A DNA stretch of 64,000 nucleotides, taken from the NCBI GenBank assembly GCA_026225945.1, contig JAMJFZ010001657.1:1848501-1912500 (forward strand), read 5' to 3'. Positions 46,705 to 58,504 of the stretch are shown here, piece by piece. Within the stretch, counting starts at the first letter, position 1; each line of letters starts with the position of its first letter. The notes under the pieces are model-generated. The model made no database searches, was not told where the DNA came from, and was given only the letters and a program-made list of their open reading frames with translations. The position numbers and the translations under genes are program-made. Source of the DNA: Cricetomys ansorgei (Eukaryota > Chordata > Mammalia > Rodentia > Nesomyidae).

Positions 46705-46724
46705 TTTTTTTTTTTTTTTTTTTT
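46705..46724 (+). repeat. Poly-T run
   Basis: Twenty consecutive T. Confidence 0.95.
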
Positions 46725-46799
46725 GCTTTTCTATGGACTTCCCCCAATCCGAGGACAGGCGAAGTGTCTCATTACTTGTATTTGGGATGTGTTCAATAT

Positions 46800-46864
<65 letters not shown>
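46800..46864 (+). repeat. (TG)n microsatellite
   Basis: About 32 uninterrupted GT units. The array begins about 75 bp after the poly-T run. Confidence 0.98.
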
Positions 46865-46865
<1 letters not shown>

Positions 46866-46924
46866 CTAGCATGTGTTCATGAACAGATGATCACCGTCAG
46901 AGCCATTCTTCGGGCAACAGCCAC

Positions 46925-47238
<314 letters not shown>

Positions 47239-47478
47239 ATGTGGTTGTAATTATTGCTGTTGTTGCTGTTGTTGTGACAGGGCCTTCACTGTCCTGGAAC
47301 TCACCAAGTAGGTTACGCTGGCTGGCCAGCGAGCCCCATAGATTCCCCTGTCTCTGCCTTCCAGTGCTGAGTTACAAACACTTGCCACAACACCTAACTT
47401 TTTTTTTCTGGAAACCTGTAGGTTCTCATGCTTGCAGGGCAAGCACTTAACAAACTGAACCATCTCCCTTCAATATGA
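47239..47478 (-). repeat. B4A-type SINE, minus strand, at the edge of the CTG array
   Basis: Reading plus: tgttgttgctgttgttgtga is the complement of a CAA/CAG-rich tail. The body complement follows, with cactgtcctggaactcacca, ggctggctggccagcgagcc-like sequence and tctgccttccagtgctgagt. The head complement at the right edge is gcttgcagggcaagcactta and ctgaaccatctccctt. Confidence 0.88.
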
Positions 47479-47479
47479 C

Positions 47480-47680
47480 TTTTTTTTTAAACAAATTTTG
47501 ATTATATCTACTTCTTTGTGCAGGTGGGTGGGTGGCTATATGGGTTTGTGTGGATGTGTTGGTGGGGGTATGCATTTGATACAACATGTGTGTGAGGGTC
47601 AGAAGGCCACTTGAGGGGATCAGTTCTTTCTTTAACCATATGGGTACCTCTACCCACTGAGCCATCTAACCAGCTTCAGT
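47480..47680 (-). repeat. B3-like SINE, minus strand
   Basis: ttttttttaaacaaattttg, a GTGGGTGGGTGG-rich middle, gtcagaaggccacttgaggg and acccactgagccatctaacc are present. Confidence 0.65.
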
Positions 47681-48207
47681 ACAATTTACTGGATTTTATC
47701 ACTTGCTCTGATAGGAGTATGAAGGTGTCTCCTGCAGCTTCCCTCGTCCTTCAGGTTCTGCATTTGTCTTTTGCCCCTGATATCCATTGAGTAGTGTATC
47801 AGTCATCTAAGCACATGAAGGATCAAGCAGCTTCTAAACATGGCTTCCTCCACTTTCTACCACCCCTGGGAGGCAGACAATACTCCTGAGCTAAAAGGAG
47901 GAAAATATTGTCCCAGCTGGCAGAGAAGGCCGAACGTGCCATCCCCTCTGCGCCTGCAAGGAGACAGTAAATAACCGTAGTCCCAAGAAAACTTTTTGGT
48001 ATGTACAATCTCAGCCCCAAAGCTGGACTCCAAGCAGTGAAAAGGCGTTCCTACCTGACAAAGGGCCCTTGCAGGAGCTTGGCTCCGGGAAACTCAAAGA
48101 TGCCTTTCTTCTCGAGACAAACTAAGTTACATAAGCAGGAAGTCCCCATTTGCAACTGTTAGTGGTACAGAGAAGAAATTCCATGAAAATACAGTTAAGA
48201 TGAATCT
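47681..48207. other. Unique sequence, no gene seen
   Basis: About 530 bp with no recognised feature. Confidence 0.35.
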
Positions 48208-48345
48208 GAGCTGGGCATGGTGGTATAAGACTGGGATCCAGCACTTGAGAAATGGAGGCTGGAGGATCAGGAGTTCAAGGTCATCCTCAGCTAATAATGA
48301 ATTCAAGGCTATCCTGGGATCCATGGGACCCCGCCTCAAAAATAA
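48208..48345 (+). repeat. B1 SINE
   Basis: gctgggcatggtggtataag, ggatccagcacttgagaaat and gggaccccgcctcaaaaata are present. Confidence 0.88.
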
Positions 48346-48361
48346 CAAAGATGAATGAAGC

Positions 48362-48525
48362 TGGGGGCTGAGTAGGTGGCTTATACTTAAGAACACATTT
48401 TGGTCTTACAGAGGACTCCGGTTCAGTTCCCAGCACCCACATCTGGCTGCTCATAACCACCAGGGGATCCAACTTCTGGCCTTCACAGGAATCTCCACTC
48501 ACATACATAGAAATAAAATAAGTTT
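48362..48525 (+). repeat. B2/B3-family SINE
   Basis: gggggctgagtaggtggctt, tccggttcagttcccagcac and atagaaataaaataagtttt are present. The copy is slightly shortened. Confidence 0.85.
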
Positions 48526-48811
48526 TTAATGATGATTTTGCATGTCTAGTGTATAAAGTGTCAAATTGACAGATGTTGCCTTTTAACTATCACCACCTAA
48601 TGAGACCTCACATACGCGGCTGAGAATGGCAGGAATGAATAGATATGCTCCTGGGCTCAGAGACTTAATAGGTTATTAGGGCACTGCATACGAGTCGTGT
48701 AACAATTCAAGCTTGCACTATATATTTGACAAACGATGAACACCCATCTCCTGAGTGGAATGGAGTTTATTAGAATACTTTTTACTGAAGGTAACAGAAA
48801 CTTCTCTCAGG

Positions 48812-48995
48812 GACTGGGAAGATGGAAAAGCTCTAGCTGCCATGGCAGAGTACTGGGGTTCAGATACCAGCACCTAGGTAGCTTACCATTATCTGTAACT
48901 CCAATTCCAGGAGATCCGATGCTCTTTTCTGGCATCCACAGGTATCAGGTACACAGATATACATGCAGGCAAAACACTCAAACACATAAAAAATA
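48812..48995 (+). repeat. B2/B3-family SINE
   Basis: gggactgggaagatggaaaa, gtactggggttcagatacca, taccattatctgtaactcca and an AAAAATAAAAG tail are present. Confidence 0.85.
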
Positions 48996-48999
48996 AAAG

Positions 49000-49150
49000 T
49001 AAGCTGGGCAGTGGTGGCTCACACCTTTAATCCTAGTACTCAGGAGGCAGAGGCAGGCCAATCCCTGTGAGTTCGAGGCCAGCCTGGTCTATAGAGTAAG
49101 TTCCAGGACAGCCAGAATTGCAACAGGGAAACCTTGTTTCAGAGAACCAA
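49000..49150 (+). repeat. B1 SINE
   Basis: gctgggcagtggtggctcac, tttaatcctagtactcagga and gaggccagcctggtctatag are present. It directly follows the B2 tail. Confidence 0.95.
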
Positions 49151-49182
49151 AAATTGATTAATTAATTAATTAATTAATTAAC
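49151..49182 (+). repeat. (ATTA)n microsatellite
   Basis: About seven ATTA/TTAA tetranucleotides at the B1 tail. Confidence 0.9.
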
Positions 49183-51049
49183 ATTTTAAAAAATAAATAA
49201 AGTAAGAAACCTCTGACAGGTTCACAGGTTCACACTGTGTCTTGACAGAGTCACAGACAACCCCGACTTCTTTCACCTCCCTCCCCTGTGTCTTCAGTGT
49301 TGAGTCAGGCTAGCACCAGGAATTCTCGGCCTCTTATTCAGACCCTTCCCCATCTCTCAGTCCTTCCCAGATACCTCTTGGCACTGACACCAGAAAAGGG
49401 GAAAGGCTGTGCCACTCGGAACTGAAGGTGAAGTCAGGTTCCAGAGGCATATGGATGTGTGGGAGTAGGAGACACAGGAACAAAACTGAGGTCCCATCAG
49501 GAAAGAAGGGAAAATGGAGTGACTATTACAAGGCTGGATAGGACACAATAAGGACAGGGAGAACTGTCTGTGTGAACATTGTAGACAAGCTATGCTAAGA
49601 CTCTTCTCCCCACCCCTTGGGGACTAAACAAAGCCATCTTTCCTAGGAGCTCCGAAGGGAGATCCCTTCATCCAAAATATGTGGTGATGGTGAGTGAAAG
49701 GGGCTAAGGTAACTGGAAGATGAGTGGAGATCCCTCACACAGCTCCACAGACTTCCACAACTGTCTGAGATGTCCAGCTGGTGTGGAAGGGTGTGGGGTC
49801 ACTGGCTGTTTCCCACAGCACTATGGCTATCTGGTAAACCAAGAGTGTCACTGTGAGTATTCCTAGATTATTAAATTAGTGGAAGAAGAAAAGAGTTTTT
49901 TCCATATGCAAAGAGGACTATGGCCTCATTCACAAGCAACAATTGGCCTGGTACCACTATCTACATCATCCATGACAGGCAGAGACTTGACACTCCACAG
50001 TGACAGGGGAAACAGAAATGCTGATTCCTTTCCATCAAAGACTTTGTAGGATCTGGCTTTAATTATCACATCCTGCTCTTGTTAGGATAATTTCTTGTGT
50101 GTCCATTTCTATGTAGCATACAGACCCCTCAGACTTGAAGAAGTTAAGTGACCTGCATAGGATGACAAGGTTGATGGAGAATTAGAACTATACCCACGAT
50201 GGCCTTCCACGGATGCACACTGTCAATCTGTCTTTACTGTGTTATCTGGGTCATCCTTGAGTGTCTGGAGAGTCTTAGAGATATCTTCCACCTTCACTTA
50301 ATTGAATCCTGAATTCCTACTAGTGAGTGGGAGCATCCCACTGAGCCAAGACATCTTGCCAATAACATTCCTGCCCAATGGTCCAGGTTCTTTCAAGAGT
50401 CTAACTCTCTGCCACTCATACTTTTATGTCCACCCATATTTGCCTTAGGAGCCAAGGCTGCCTAGCCAGTCTTTGTATGGAAATTGGAGATCCTGGCTTC
50501 CATAAGGAGAAAGAGTATGCTTAGACCTAAAGAGATAGGCTAGATGCGGGGAAAGGGCAGAGAAGCTGCAAGAACTACTCTCTGTCTGATAGAATAGGGC
50601 AGAAATGCCTGGAGAAAGAAAATACTTATTCCAAGACTAGAGGGAAACCCAAAGGAGTCTGGGTGAGACCCTGGTGCTGAGCCTTTCTTAACACTGTGTT
50701 CCTGTCTTCCAGCACACTTTGCCAAGGACACGGACTCAAAGATTCAGGACTCCCCAGTGTAAACAGCGACAGGCAGCCTCCCGGGTGCTGTCTTCGGTGC
50801 TGAAGTGGCACAGCTTGGCGCCTGGAACAGGCAGACGCAGCAAGGACATTCCCAAGCTACTCCATGCCCCACTTCCAAATTAGCTTTGGAGTCAGAGCAA
50901 TCCTCAGCTTGGAACCTGACTGCTGTCTTTCAGAACTGGGGCAAATTCCCTTAAATCTCCTCTCGTTCCTCTTCCACTGCCACTTAACTCAGCTCTCAAA
51001 GACACAGGAAGGAGATTTTTGAAGCTTCAAGGATTGTATCAGGGCCCCT
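49183..51049. other. Unique sequence with a weak MIR fragment
   Basis: About 1.9 kb, the longest stretch in the window without young SINEs. At 50120-50215 gaagaagttaagtgacctgc and gaattagaactatacccacg look like a minus-strand MIR. No frame exceeds 65 codons. Confidence 0.5.
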
Positions 51050-51191
51050 GAGGTTGCTCAGTGGGTGATGGCACCTGCTGCCAAGCCTGACACCCCGGGT
51101 TTCATTTCCAGAAAACACATGGTGAGAGGAGAGAACCAATTTCCCCAAGCTGTCCTCTGACTTCTACACAGGCACTGTGGCCCACACAAGT

Positions 51192-51224
<33 letters not shown>

Positions 51225-51235
51225 AAAACCTACCA
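51050..51235 (+). repeat. B2/B3-family SINE with (CA)n tail
   Basis: gcccctgaggttgctcagtg, gatggcacctgctgccaagc, aagctgtcctctgacttcta and 13 CA units are present. Confidence 0.88.
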
Positions 51236-51869
51236 AAAAAAAAAGAACTGTATCAGCCAAACTACCATGCCAGATGACTGACTGTTTACTTCCCAAAGAC
51301 CCGCTTTCTATGTCTTCTTTTCCTCCCAGTGGCTCCTCAGACCCCTTGCCTCCAGTACAACTCTCCGATACAAAGCCTCTTAAACAGTTAAGTATCCAGG
51401 ACCACTCTTAGAAGAAAATCTAGGAGAATGCTTTTATGAAGTATTATGAAGTATACTTCAGGGAGCTGCAGGAAATGCTGCCATTTGAGACAAGGGAAAG
51501 AAGGTTTCTAAAGGTTTGTAACATCACACTTATGGGCAACTTCCTATTGTCCTACACATGACAGGACTGGTTACTATCATCATTGCACAGTGACATAGGA
51601 ATTATAAAAATGAAAATACACTTACATTATAAGCGAAGATGAAATGACCTGAATTAGAATGAAATACAAGGATTATCAAGACGTAGATCCTAGTCTGAAA
51701 ATATCCCTTATCTAGTTTGGGACATGGGTAGTGCTTTGCAAACTGACCATCTACATGCTACGACTCCAGCTAGTTTCCTGGGAGCCTGGAGTCTGTCTCG
51801 AGGACATAGGGGTGGATCTTGAAAAGAAGTTTGGCAGGCTAACAAAAAGGAAAATTAAAAGTTCAGGTT
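51236..51869. other. Unique sequence, no gene seen
   Basis: About 630 bp with no recognised feature. Confidence 0.4.
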
Positions 51870-52012
51870 ATGCCAAGTAGTGGTGACACATGCCTTTAAT
51901 CCCAGTACTCGGGAGGCAGAGGCAGGTGGACCTCTGAGTTCAAGGCCAGCCTGGTCTACAGAGTGAGTTCCACGCCAGTCGGAGTTACAACAGAGAAACC
52001 CTATATCAAAAA
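51870..52012 (+). repeat. B1 SINE
   Basis: gccaagtagtggtgacacat, tttaatcccagtactcggga and cagagaaaccctatatcaaa are present. A copied segment, aaaagttcaggttat, occurs on both sides (about 51856-51870 and 52036-52050) and may be the target duplication. Confidence 0.94.
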
Positions 52013-52194
52013 ATAATACTAAAAATAATTTTTTAAAAGTTCAGGTTATTTTCATGTGTTTGTTGCTTTTGTTTTGAGGTGTTGAGGCTTGACCCACACA
52101 AAGCATGCACACCCTAAACCAGCACCCATAAGCTGTAGTCCCAGCCAAAAGCAAAGGTTTTGAGAAGACCACGCTCTGCCTCTATTGTGTATCA

Positions 52195-52490
52195 TAGACA
52201 TTTGCATATGAAATGGCCCCCACAGGTTCATGTGTATGAACACTTGATCCCCCCAGTCAGTGGGGGTGGAATCTTTAGGACTGTGGCCTAGGTATCAGAA
52301 GCTGATGTCGGGTAGAGCAGATAGCCACCTCTGGTCCTGGCCTGGCTCTCTGCTTCCTGATCCACCAAAACAAGAGCAGGCTCCCACCGTTGTGATCCTC
52401 CTCCCCAACCCATGCTAGTCCTGCCATGCAGGAGCATATCACCTGAAACTGTAAGTCAAAACAGACCCTTCTTACATGACGGGAAGGAAG
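52195..52490 (+). mobile_element. MaLR-type LTR, partial
   Basis: gcatatgaaatggcccccac, aggttcatgtgtatgaacac, ctggctctctgcttcctgat and cacctgaaactgtaagtcaa follow the LTR order. The 5' and 3' ends are eroded. Confidence 0.7.
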
Positions 52491-53289
52491 TTGCTTCTAT
52501 CCAGTATTCTAGTACAGAGAGGAATGAAGAAATGGATGCAGTGTGTTCTTAGAATAATCACCTTTAACTTCACTTTCCTTATCCTATAATGAGAATAATA
52601 AGCATATCAAGCTTAGTTTCTTCACAGACACACAAAATGAGGACACACAAAAATGCATTCTACAAATGCAAATCAGTTAAATGAAAGGGAAGCATTTTCT
52701 GACTGTCTCCTGCAATGCCTGCACTCGGATGGAAGAGCCATGAGGACAGGCTGGGGCCTCCTGGCAGGCGATCAATGCCACACAGGGAATCATGTCCCTG
52801 GAGACAGGTATCCAGGGTGTTTAGATTCCAAAAGAGATCTGCCTTGGGGAAAAAAATATATACATATATATATATATACACCAAGTTTGACCTCAGGAAG
52901 CAATTCTGTCCAAGCCACCCCTGGGGTGCGGGGCTGAGAGGTACAAAGGGAAAAGATGGCTTTCACAGGAGGAGTTGGCCCAACACATTGCCTCCAGATG
53001 GGATTTCAGCTGGAAGCATACAGAAGCAGCTGAGCTCAAAGAACACTGAGGTCTTCTGGACCTGCTCTCTGGCTGGCGGATGAACCGCAGCAAGGAAAAA
53101 TGGAGGACAGGTGGTGTGGACAGAAGGGAAGAGAGACAGGATTAGAAGAAGCAAGGGAGAGGTCACAATGGAGGGGTCACATTCCAAATTTTTCACTTGG
53201 GTGGAAATTTTCAACAAACACAACTGCCACCGGGTGCCACTAGACCTTCATTAACAGAGAAATTTTCCTAACAGGGATCACAACAGATT
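52491..53289. other. Unique sequence, no gene seen
   Basis: About 800 bp. It includes a short TATA repeat at 52857-52880. Frames of up to 122 codons cross that repeat and show no domain. Confidence 0.4.
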
Positions 53290-53450
53290 GCTAAGTTGGA
53301 TGAGACCTTTCAAGTGACCTGATCTCCCATCTTCATTTTATAGATAAAAGGATGCCCAGGAGAAATGAAGTTCAAAGAGAGCAAATGAGTCCCTTGAAGA
53401 AACAGAACTGGAATTCAGATCACCTGATTTTCAGGTCAGTGTGTTCCTTA
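53290..53450 (-). repeat. MIR-like ancient SINE, minus strand
   Basis: cttcattttatagataaaag, gatgcccaggagaaatgaag and ttcagatcacctgattttca follow the complement of the MIR order (tttacagatgaggaaactga and onward). Confidence 0.65.
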
Positions 53451-53585
53451 CTATCAATAATTGAATGGAGGCCTGGGAGAGACAGTACACTCAGTAAAAA
53501 TCTTTTGTCACTTGCCTTGCAAGTGTGAGGACTGAGGTCAATTGCCAGAACCCATGTTCATTGCTGTTGTTGTTTGTTTTTAAAA

Positions 53586-53815
53586 GGAGGATTAGAGAGA
53601 TAACTCGGTGATAAAGAAGAGCCCAGCTGTTCTATCAGAGGACCCAGGTTCAGTTCCCAGAACATACATGGCAGCTCACAACCATCTGTAACTCCAGTTC
53701 CAGAGGATCCATACCCTCTTCTGACCTCTGCAGGCACTGCACACAAGTGGTGTATTTTCATACATTCAGGCAAGCACTTGTGCACATAAAATAAAAATAA
53801 TTAATAAAAAATTTT
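53586..53815 (+). repeat. B2/B3-family SINE nested in the B4A
   Basis: ggattagagagataactcgg, ggttcagttcccagaacata, cagctcacaaccatctgtaa and an AATAAAAATAATTAATAAAA tail are present. Confidence 0.93.
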
Positions 53816-53890
53816 AGAATGATGGGTATCGTGGCACACAACTGTAATCCAAGATCTGGAGAGGCTGAGACAGATGTATCCCTGGGGCTC

Positions 53891-54500
53891 ACTAGCTGTT
53901 ATGTAAAAAGACTTTTTGGGGGGAGACAAAACACATACATCTATTCACCCCAGAGAGGGATCTCATGACAGACCGAAGTATGGGTACCACCAAAGTCCAA
54001 CTTTGTGACCCAGTGAGTTTTATTGGGATTACTCACAGGAGTTTTGGGTGAGGGATTACTTACTGGAGCAGAAATGACTCAAAGACAGCAGCATCACCAA
54101 AACCTACTCCAACAGGGGTTACATATGGTTCATAAAGGCTAGGAACCTGGGGCACAGTGCACAGCCCATAGGCAGCTCAACATGTTGGAGAGTGTCCTTT
54201 CCAAGTGACTCTGGTAAGCGACTCTGGTCTAAACGTCTTTCAGGCAGCTCAGTTAGTTTCTGATTCTTCCAGGCAGCTGGTCTGGTCTCAGAGTCTTCTC
54301 TGCAACTTAGCTTGGAAGAAAGTGACTGAGTGACTCTCATCCCCTTAAATACTTACTCTGGGAGAGTTGGTCCTAGTGAATCTGCTCAGTTTCAGGGACT
54401 TCCTGAAGCTATTTTGAGTTGTTTATCTTACTTGCTTATTCACTACAGGATGGAATATTTTGATCTCACAGGAAACAGTATACAACACTGATCAGCTAGC
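53891..54500 (-). mobile_element. Solo ERV LTR nested in the B4A, minus strand
   Basis: A 598-bp insert (53897-54494) has TG...CA ends. It is flanked by actagc (53891-53896) and gctagc (54495-54500), a 6-bp duplication with one mismatch. Orientation is inferred from the complement of AATAAA in gtgagttttattgggattac. No internal retroviral sequence is present. It belongs to a family unrelated to the 331-bp LTRs at 14-16 kb. Confidence 0.82.
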
Positions 54501-54838
54501 CTTGACTACTTGGTGAATTCTAGGCCAATGAGAGATCTCATCTCAAAAAAACAAAAAGTGAATAGCACTTGAAGAACAACAGCTGAGCTGCCCTATGGCC
54601 TCCACATACATACACATAGTGTACACATACATGCACCCACACATACATACACACGAATAATAACAACGGCTCGGCTTCTCTAAAGGGATGCCAGAGTCCC
54701 TTGTAGTTAAAGCATTTTCTTCCCTCCTCCTCCATCTTTTCTAGTGTCAATTAGCACACAAGATACTAGATTTTATTTGATCATATTCAGACACATGTCC
54801 ATGACTATTTCTTTTTAAAACTTTTTCATGTATTTTTA

Positions 54839-54839
<1 letters not shown>

Positions 54840-54893
<54 letters not shown>
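54840..54893 (+). repeat. (TG)n microsatellite
   Basis: About 26 TG units. Confidence 0.97.
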
Positions 54894-54896
<3 letters not shown>

Positions 54897-54902
54897 GTGT
54901 AG

Positions 54903-55190
54903 AAAAGCTGAATGCAGCGGCACAGGCTTGTAATCCTAACGCTTAAAAAGGTAGAGATAGGAGGAACCCTTGAGGTTCATTACCCAGCCAACTTACCAAA
55001 TCAATGAGTTCCAGGCCAGTGAGAGACTCCGTCCCAAAAAAATAAGATGGTCATCCCTGAAGAATGACAGCCAAAACTGTACTCTGGCCTCCAGAATCAC
55101 ATGCACACACAAGCACACACACATGCACACATGAACACAGACACACACATATATACACACAAACACACACAAGACAAACTTCACCTTAAA
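54903..55190 (+). repeat. B4A-type SINE lacking its head
   Basis: gctgaatgcagcggcacagg, cttgtaatcctaacgcttaa, ccaaatcaatgagttccagg and agagactccgtcccaaaaaa are present, with a long CA-rich tail. Confidence 0.85.
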
Positions 55191-55194
55191 TGTA

Positions 55195-55418
55195 TGTTTT
55201 AAAACTATTTTTTAGATTTACTTTATGTGTATGAGTACTTTGACTGCATGTATGCATGTGTACCGTGTGTGCCTGGTGCCCTGACAGTCAGAAGAGGGAG
55301 TATGATCCCCTGGGTTCTGGGTGTTTGTGAGTCACCATGTGGGTGCTGGGAGCTGAATCTGGATCCTCTGAAATAACAAGTGCTCTAAACCACTGAGTCA
55401 TCTCTCCAACCCTTGAAC
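55195..55418 (-). repeat. B3-type SINE, minus strand
   Basis: ttttttagatttactttatg, gcctggtgccctgacagtca, atgtgggtgctgggagctga and actgagtcatctctccaacc are present. Confidence 0.92.
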
Positions 55419-55547
55419 TGTTTGTTATGACTTGAGATACTAGCTGATAGTGTGCGTGCATCATATGATTTATATAAGTGCATATGCATTGGGGATGCAC
55501 ACTCGGATTATTCCTGACGAAGCCAATAGTCAAAAAGGCAAGCAATG

Positions 55548-55810
55548 AGGCTGTGCAGATGGCTTGGTGAATAAGGTGTTTGCCATGCAAATGTGAGAAC
55601 CACAGTTCAGATCCCCAGACCCACATAAGAGTTGGGTAGGAGTAGCAGCCTCCTGTAACTGCAGTACAGGGGATCATGGTGGGAGGCTTCCTGGCTAAAC
55701 TACCTGGAATTTGCAAGCTTCAGGTTTAGGGAGAGATACTGCCTTTTTGATAAAGCAGAAAGAAATTGAGGAAGCCACCTGACAACAATTTCAGGCCCCC
55801 CTCCACACAC
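55548..55810 (+). repeat. B4A-type SINE, diverged
   Basis: gaggctgtgcagatggcttg, tttgccatgcaaatgtgaga, agttcagatccccagaccca and aggtttagggagagatactg are present. Confidence 0.75.
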
Positions 55811-56367
55811 ACACAAGTTGAGGGAAGACAAGCTGTTGTCATAAGCCACATGAGTCTTCATGATCCCCTGTGGTACTATTTTTTAGAAAAGGAAATGAAA
55901 ACCCAGGAAGGCAAAGGTGCCCAATGGCTATAAGCTGCAGGATGTATACAGTGAGGGCCAGCCAGCTATGAAACTTGAGTGAGCAATTCAGGAAGACATC
56001 TGGAGACTGAAAGGCAAAGTCCAGCCCGATCGAAACTGAGCTATGAGCTCTGCTCCCATTCTATTCCCAGAAGATTATGTCAGGAAAGCCTGCCCCAAAG
56101 CAGCACTCACCCCATCAGGCTAAATGAAGTGGCCTGGATCTTAGGAGCAGAAACATCACCCCTGAAGAAAAAAGCCAGGCACCAGCCAAAGGACTTTCTA
56201 AACATGAGGTCACCATCGCCACCAACAAACAGGTCTGAAATGGGTAGCAAGCCCCCCAATCCCAGCTAGTTAACTCTGGCTGCACAAAAGGGGTCTGATC
56301 CTGGCAAAAGCTAAGGCATCTCAAATCTGTGACTTTGCAGGTTACAGTGTTTAAAAATAAATTTAAC

Positions 56368-56369
<2 letters not shown>

Positions 56370-56400
<31 letters not shown>
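56370..56400 (+). repeat. (CA)n microsatellite
   Basis: Fifteen CA units. Confidence 0.95.
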
Positions 56401-56403
<3 letters not shown>

Positions 56404-56767
56404 TATATAATGGGAAGAACTAGCCACTGGAAGAATGGAAGCCTATTTCACTCTGCAGTGATCCAGTCTGCCTCCCCCAGCTCAGAAATGTGCTGTGCTC
56501 AGCGTTTCTGTGCAGATGCTGCATCCCTGCTAGAAAAGGCAGAGGCGGCTGTAGCAGCAGCCACAGCAGCAGCCACAGCACAGACTGCAGGGGGTGGGAT
56601 TCAGATTGCACCATTTCTACCTCTTTGGCGACAGAAGCACCAAGTCACAAGGAGGATGAGGATGTAGTCCAGAGGCTGCTGGGCTATGTCACTTTGAAGG
56701 CGGTAAGTAGCATTCTATTCACTAGGGCATCAATCAAGTAAAGACTCTGGGATCTAACGGAGGGGAG

Positions 56768-56769
<2 letters not shown>

Positions 56770-56824
<55 letters not shown>
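56770..56824 (+). repeat. (TG)n microsatellite
   Basis: About 27 uninterrupted TG units. Confidence 0.97.
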
Positions 56825-56825
<1 letters not shown>

Positions 56826-58327
56826 TGGAGCACATGGATGGGCATTTAAATTTTCATGGTGCAGAAATATCTGTGAATGCAAGAAGTAAATAGAACACAG
56901 TGCTTTTCAGCAAGAGAGTCAGGGCAGTCGTGTGTTCTGAGGTTCAGAGAGAGGCGACCCTAAAATTCCTGAGCTACTAAGGGCCAGGTCTAGAACCTAG
57001 GATCCTGATCCCCAACACAAGATTTTTATATTCTACATGGGGATATAAGAGCTGCCCCTGGGCCAAATGACTCATCCTCCTGGGCATGAGACTCAGGGCT
57101 ACAGCCACGATGTGAATGTTACTGGGACACATCTCCCTGTTTGCAGTGAACATAGGAAACTATTTTGGACTAACTGCAACTTGGGGCACAGCAGCAAAAC
57201 AACAGCCCATGTCGGCCACAAATCACCCAGCCCTTATGGTCACCTCCTCCCTTGAGGTCATCCTCTGGGTCACAACACCAAGTACTTCCAGCACCTGGGA
57301 ATCTTCCCAACCAGGAGCGGTAGCTAGGGCCTGAGAGCTTGCCATATCAACAGCTTCCCCAGCTAAGTCCACTGAATGCATAGCTGCTGAATGCCATCCA
57401 TATATCAGATGCAGGTTTCTGTTTTATTTTATCTTATGATCATGCCAGGGATCTCTCATATGCTGACTGTGATACACTGGCCAACCTCAGTGCTCACATC
57501 CTGTGTCTCAATGCTCAGCACAGTATTCCGAGGCCTTTACTGCCCTATTATCCATACCTGACAGGTCAGGAAGGCTGAGGCTGGGTGAGGTTAAGAAGAG
57601 CGAGCCATTTAAGCCTTTTTCAAGTTCCTATTTTCCTTAAGAATCATAGTTTTTAAAAACATTTTCTACGATTCCCTCAACCAGTATGATCTTGCTTTTA
57701 AAATGGGAAAGAATGTTCGCTCCTTAGTAAAAAGCAATTATCTGCAGCATTGTGGTTCAGATGTGCAAATGAAGCAGAACACTTGAAACTTTGACTCTCA
57801 ATTAGCCATTGCATGTACCATGGGGGCGAGGGGGATGTCCTCCAGTCTGCCTTATGTTTTTCCGGGTTGTTTCAAGTTAACATGATGAGATATATTTCAG
57901 AAACTTGGCTTCGTCTATCACCCGGGTGTCTAGTAGCTGTGGGAGCCAGATAAGTTACTTGCCTTCCTGGTGCCTCCATCTTTTCTCATTGACAAACTGA
58001 TGACTGAGACTAAATGATTTCTCTCCTCCCTCTGAGCACTGAAATGTTCGTGTGTGATTTCACTCCTTCCTTATTCAAGCATGTCTTGTGTCCCCGTGGC
58101 ATGCCAGATGTACTGCTGATGCTGAGAGGGAGTTTCTCCAAACCTGGAGAAGATGCTATTTGCCGACAGTAATCGTTCCTGTTGAGCCTGTGCCACCTGT
58201 CCATCCCACCAAGCATCTTCAGTCATTGCTTCCTATGGCTTACAGCCACGAGATTTTCTCTGTGCCCTCTCCCCACACTAAGAGGTCTGCGTTCTTCCCT
58301 CTTGCTCTTTTCTAGAGTAGCACTGAG

Positions 58328-58500
58328 TGTGTGCTCAGTAAGCCACAGTGCCAGGCACAATGCTAAGCAGCCTTCGTGCATGACGTCATCTGACCCTGAC
58401 AATAATCCTATTCAGTGGATAATGTGATTAGCCCAACTTACAGATGAAGAAACTGGCGATTTATCCAAAATGGCATGGTTGAAACATAGTGGGAACAGCG
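58328..58500 (-). repeat. MIR, minus strand
   Basis: gtgccaggcacaatgctaag, gacaataatcctattcagtg and cttacagatgaagaaactgg follow the complement of MIR closely. It is one of the clearest ancient SINEs here. Confidence 0.85.
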
Positions 58501-58504
58501 TTCC

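Larger units (their letters stand above)
53466..54650 (+). repeat. B4A-type SINE in three pieces
   Basis: The head (53466-about 53565: cttgccttgcaagtgtgagg, ccagaacccatgtt), the middle (53819-53896: gggtatcgtggcacacaact, ccctggggctcactagc) and the 3' part (54495-54650: ggtgaattctaggccaatga, gagatctcatctcaaaa, CA-rich tail) reassemble in consensus order. A B2 separates pieces one and two. A solo LTR separates pieces two and three. Confidence 0.85.
55811..58327. other. Unique sequence with two dinucleotide tracts
   Basis: About 2.5 kb. It holds (CA)n at 56370-56400, (TG)n at 56770-56824, a short imperfect GCAGCC block at 56545-56585 and an AT-rich, low-CpG block at 57590-57840 that may be a conserved element. 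Frames reach 96 codons (plus 55979-56269) without recognisable domains. Confidence 0.5.

Noticed and set aside
56490..56600. Short GCAGCC-rich coding-like stretch (alanine/glutamine-like)
   Set aside because: It is only about 40 bp of imperfect trinucleotide-like sequence with no supporting exon structure.
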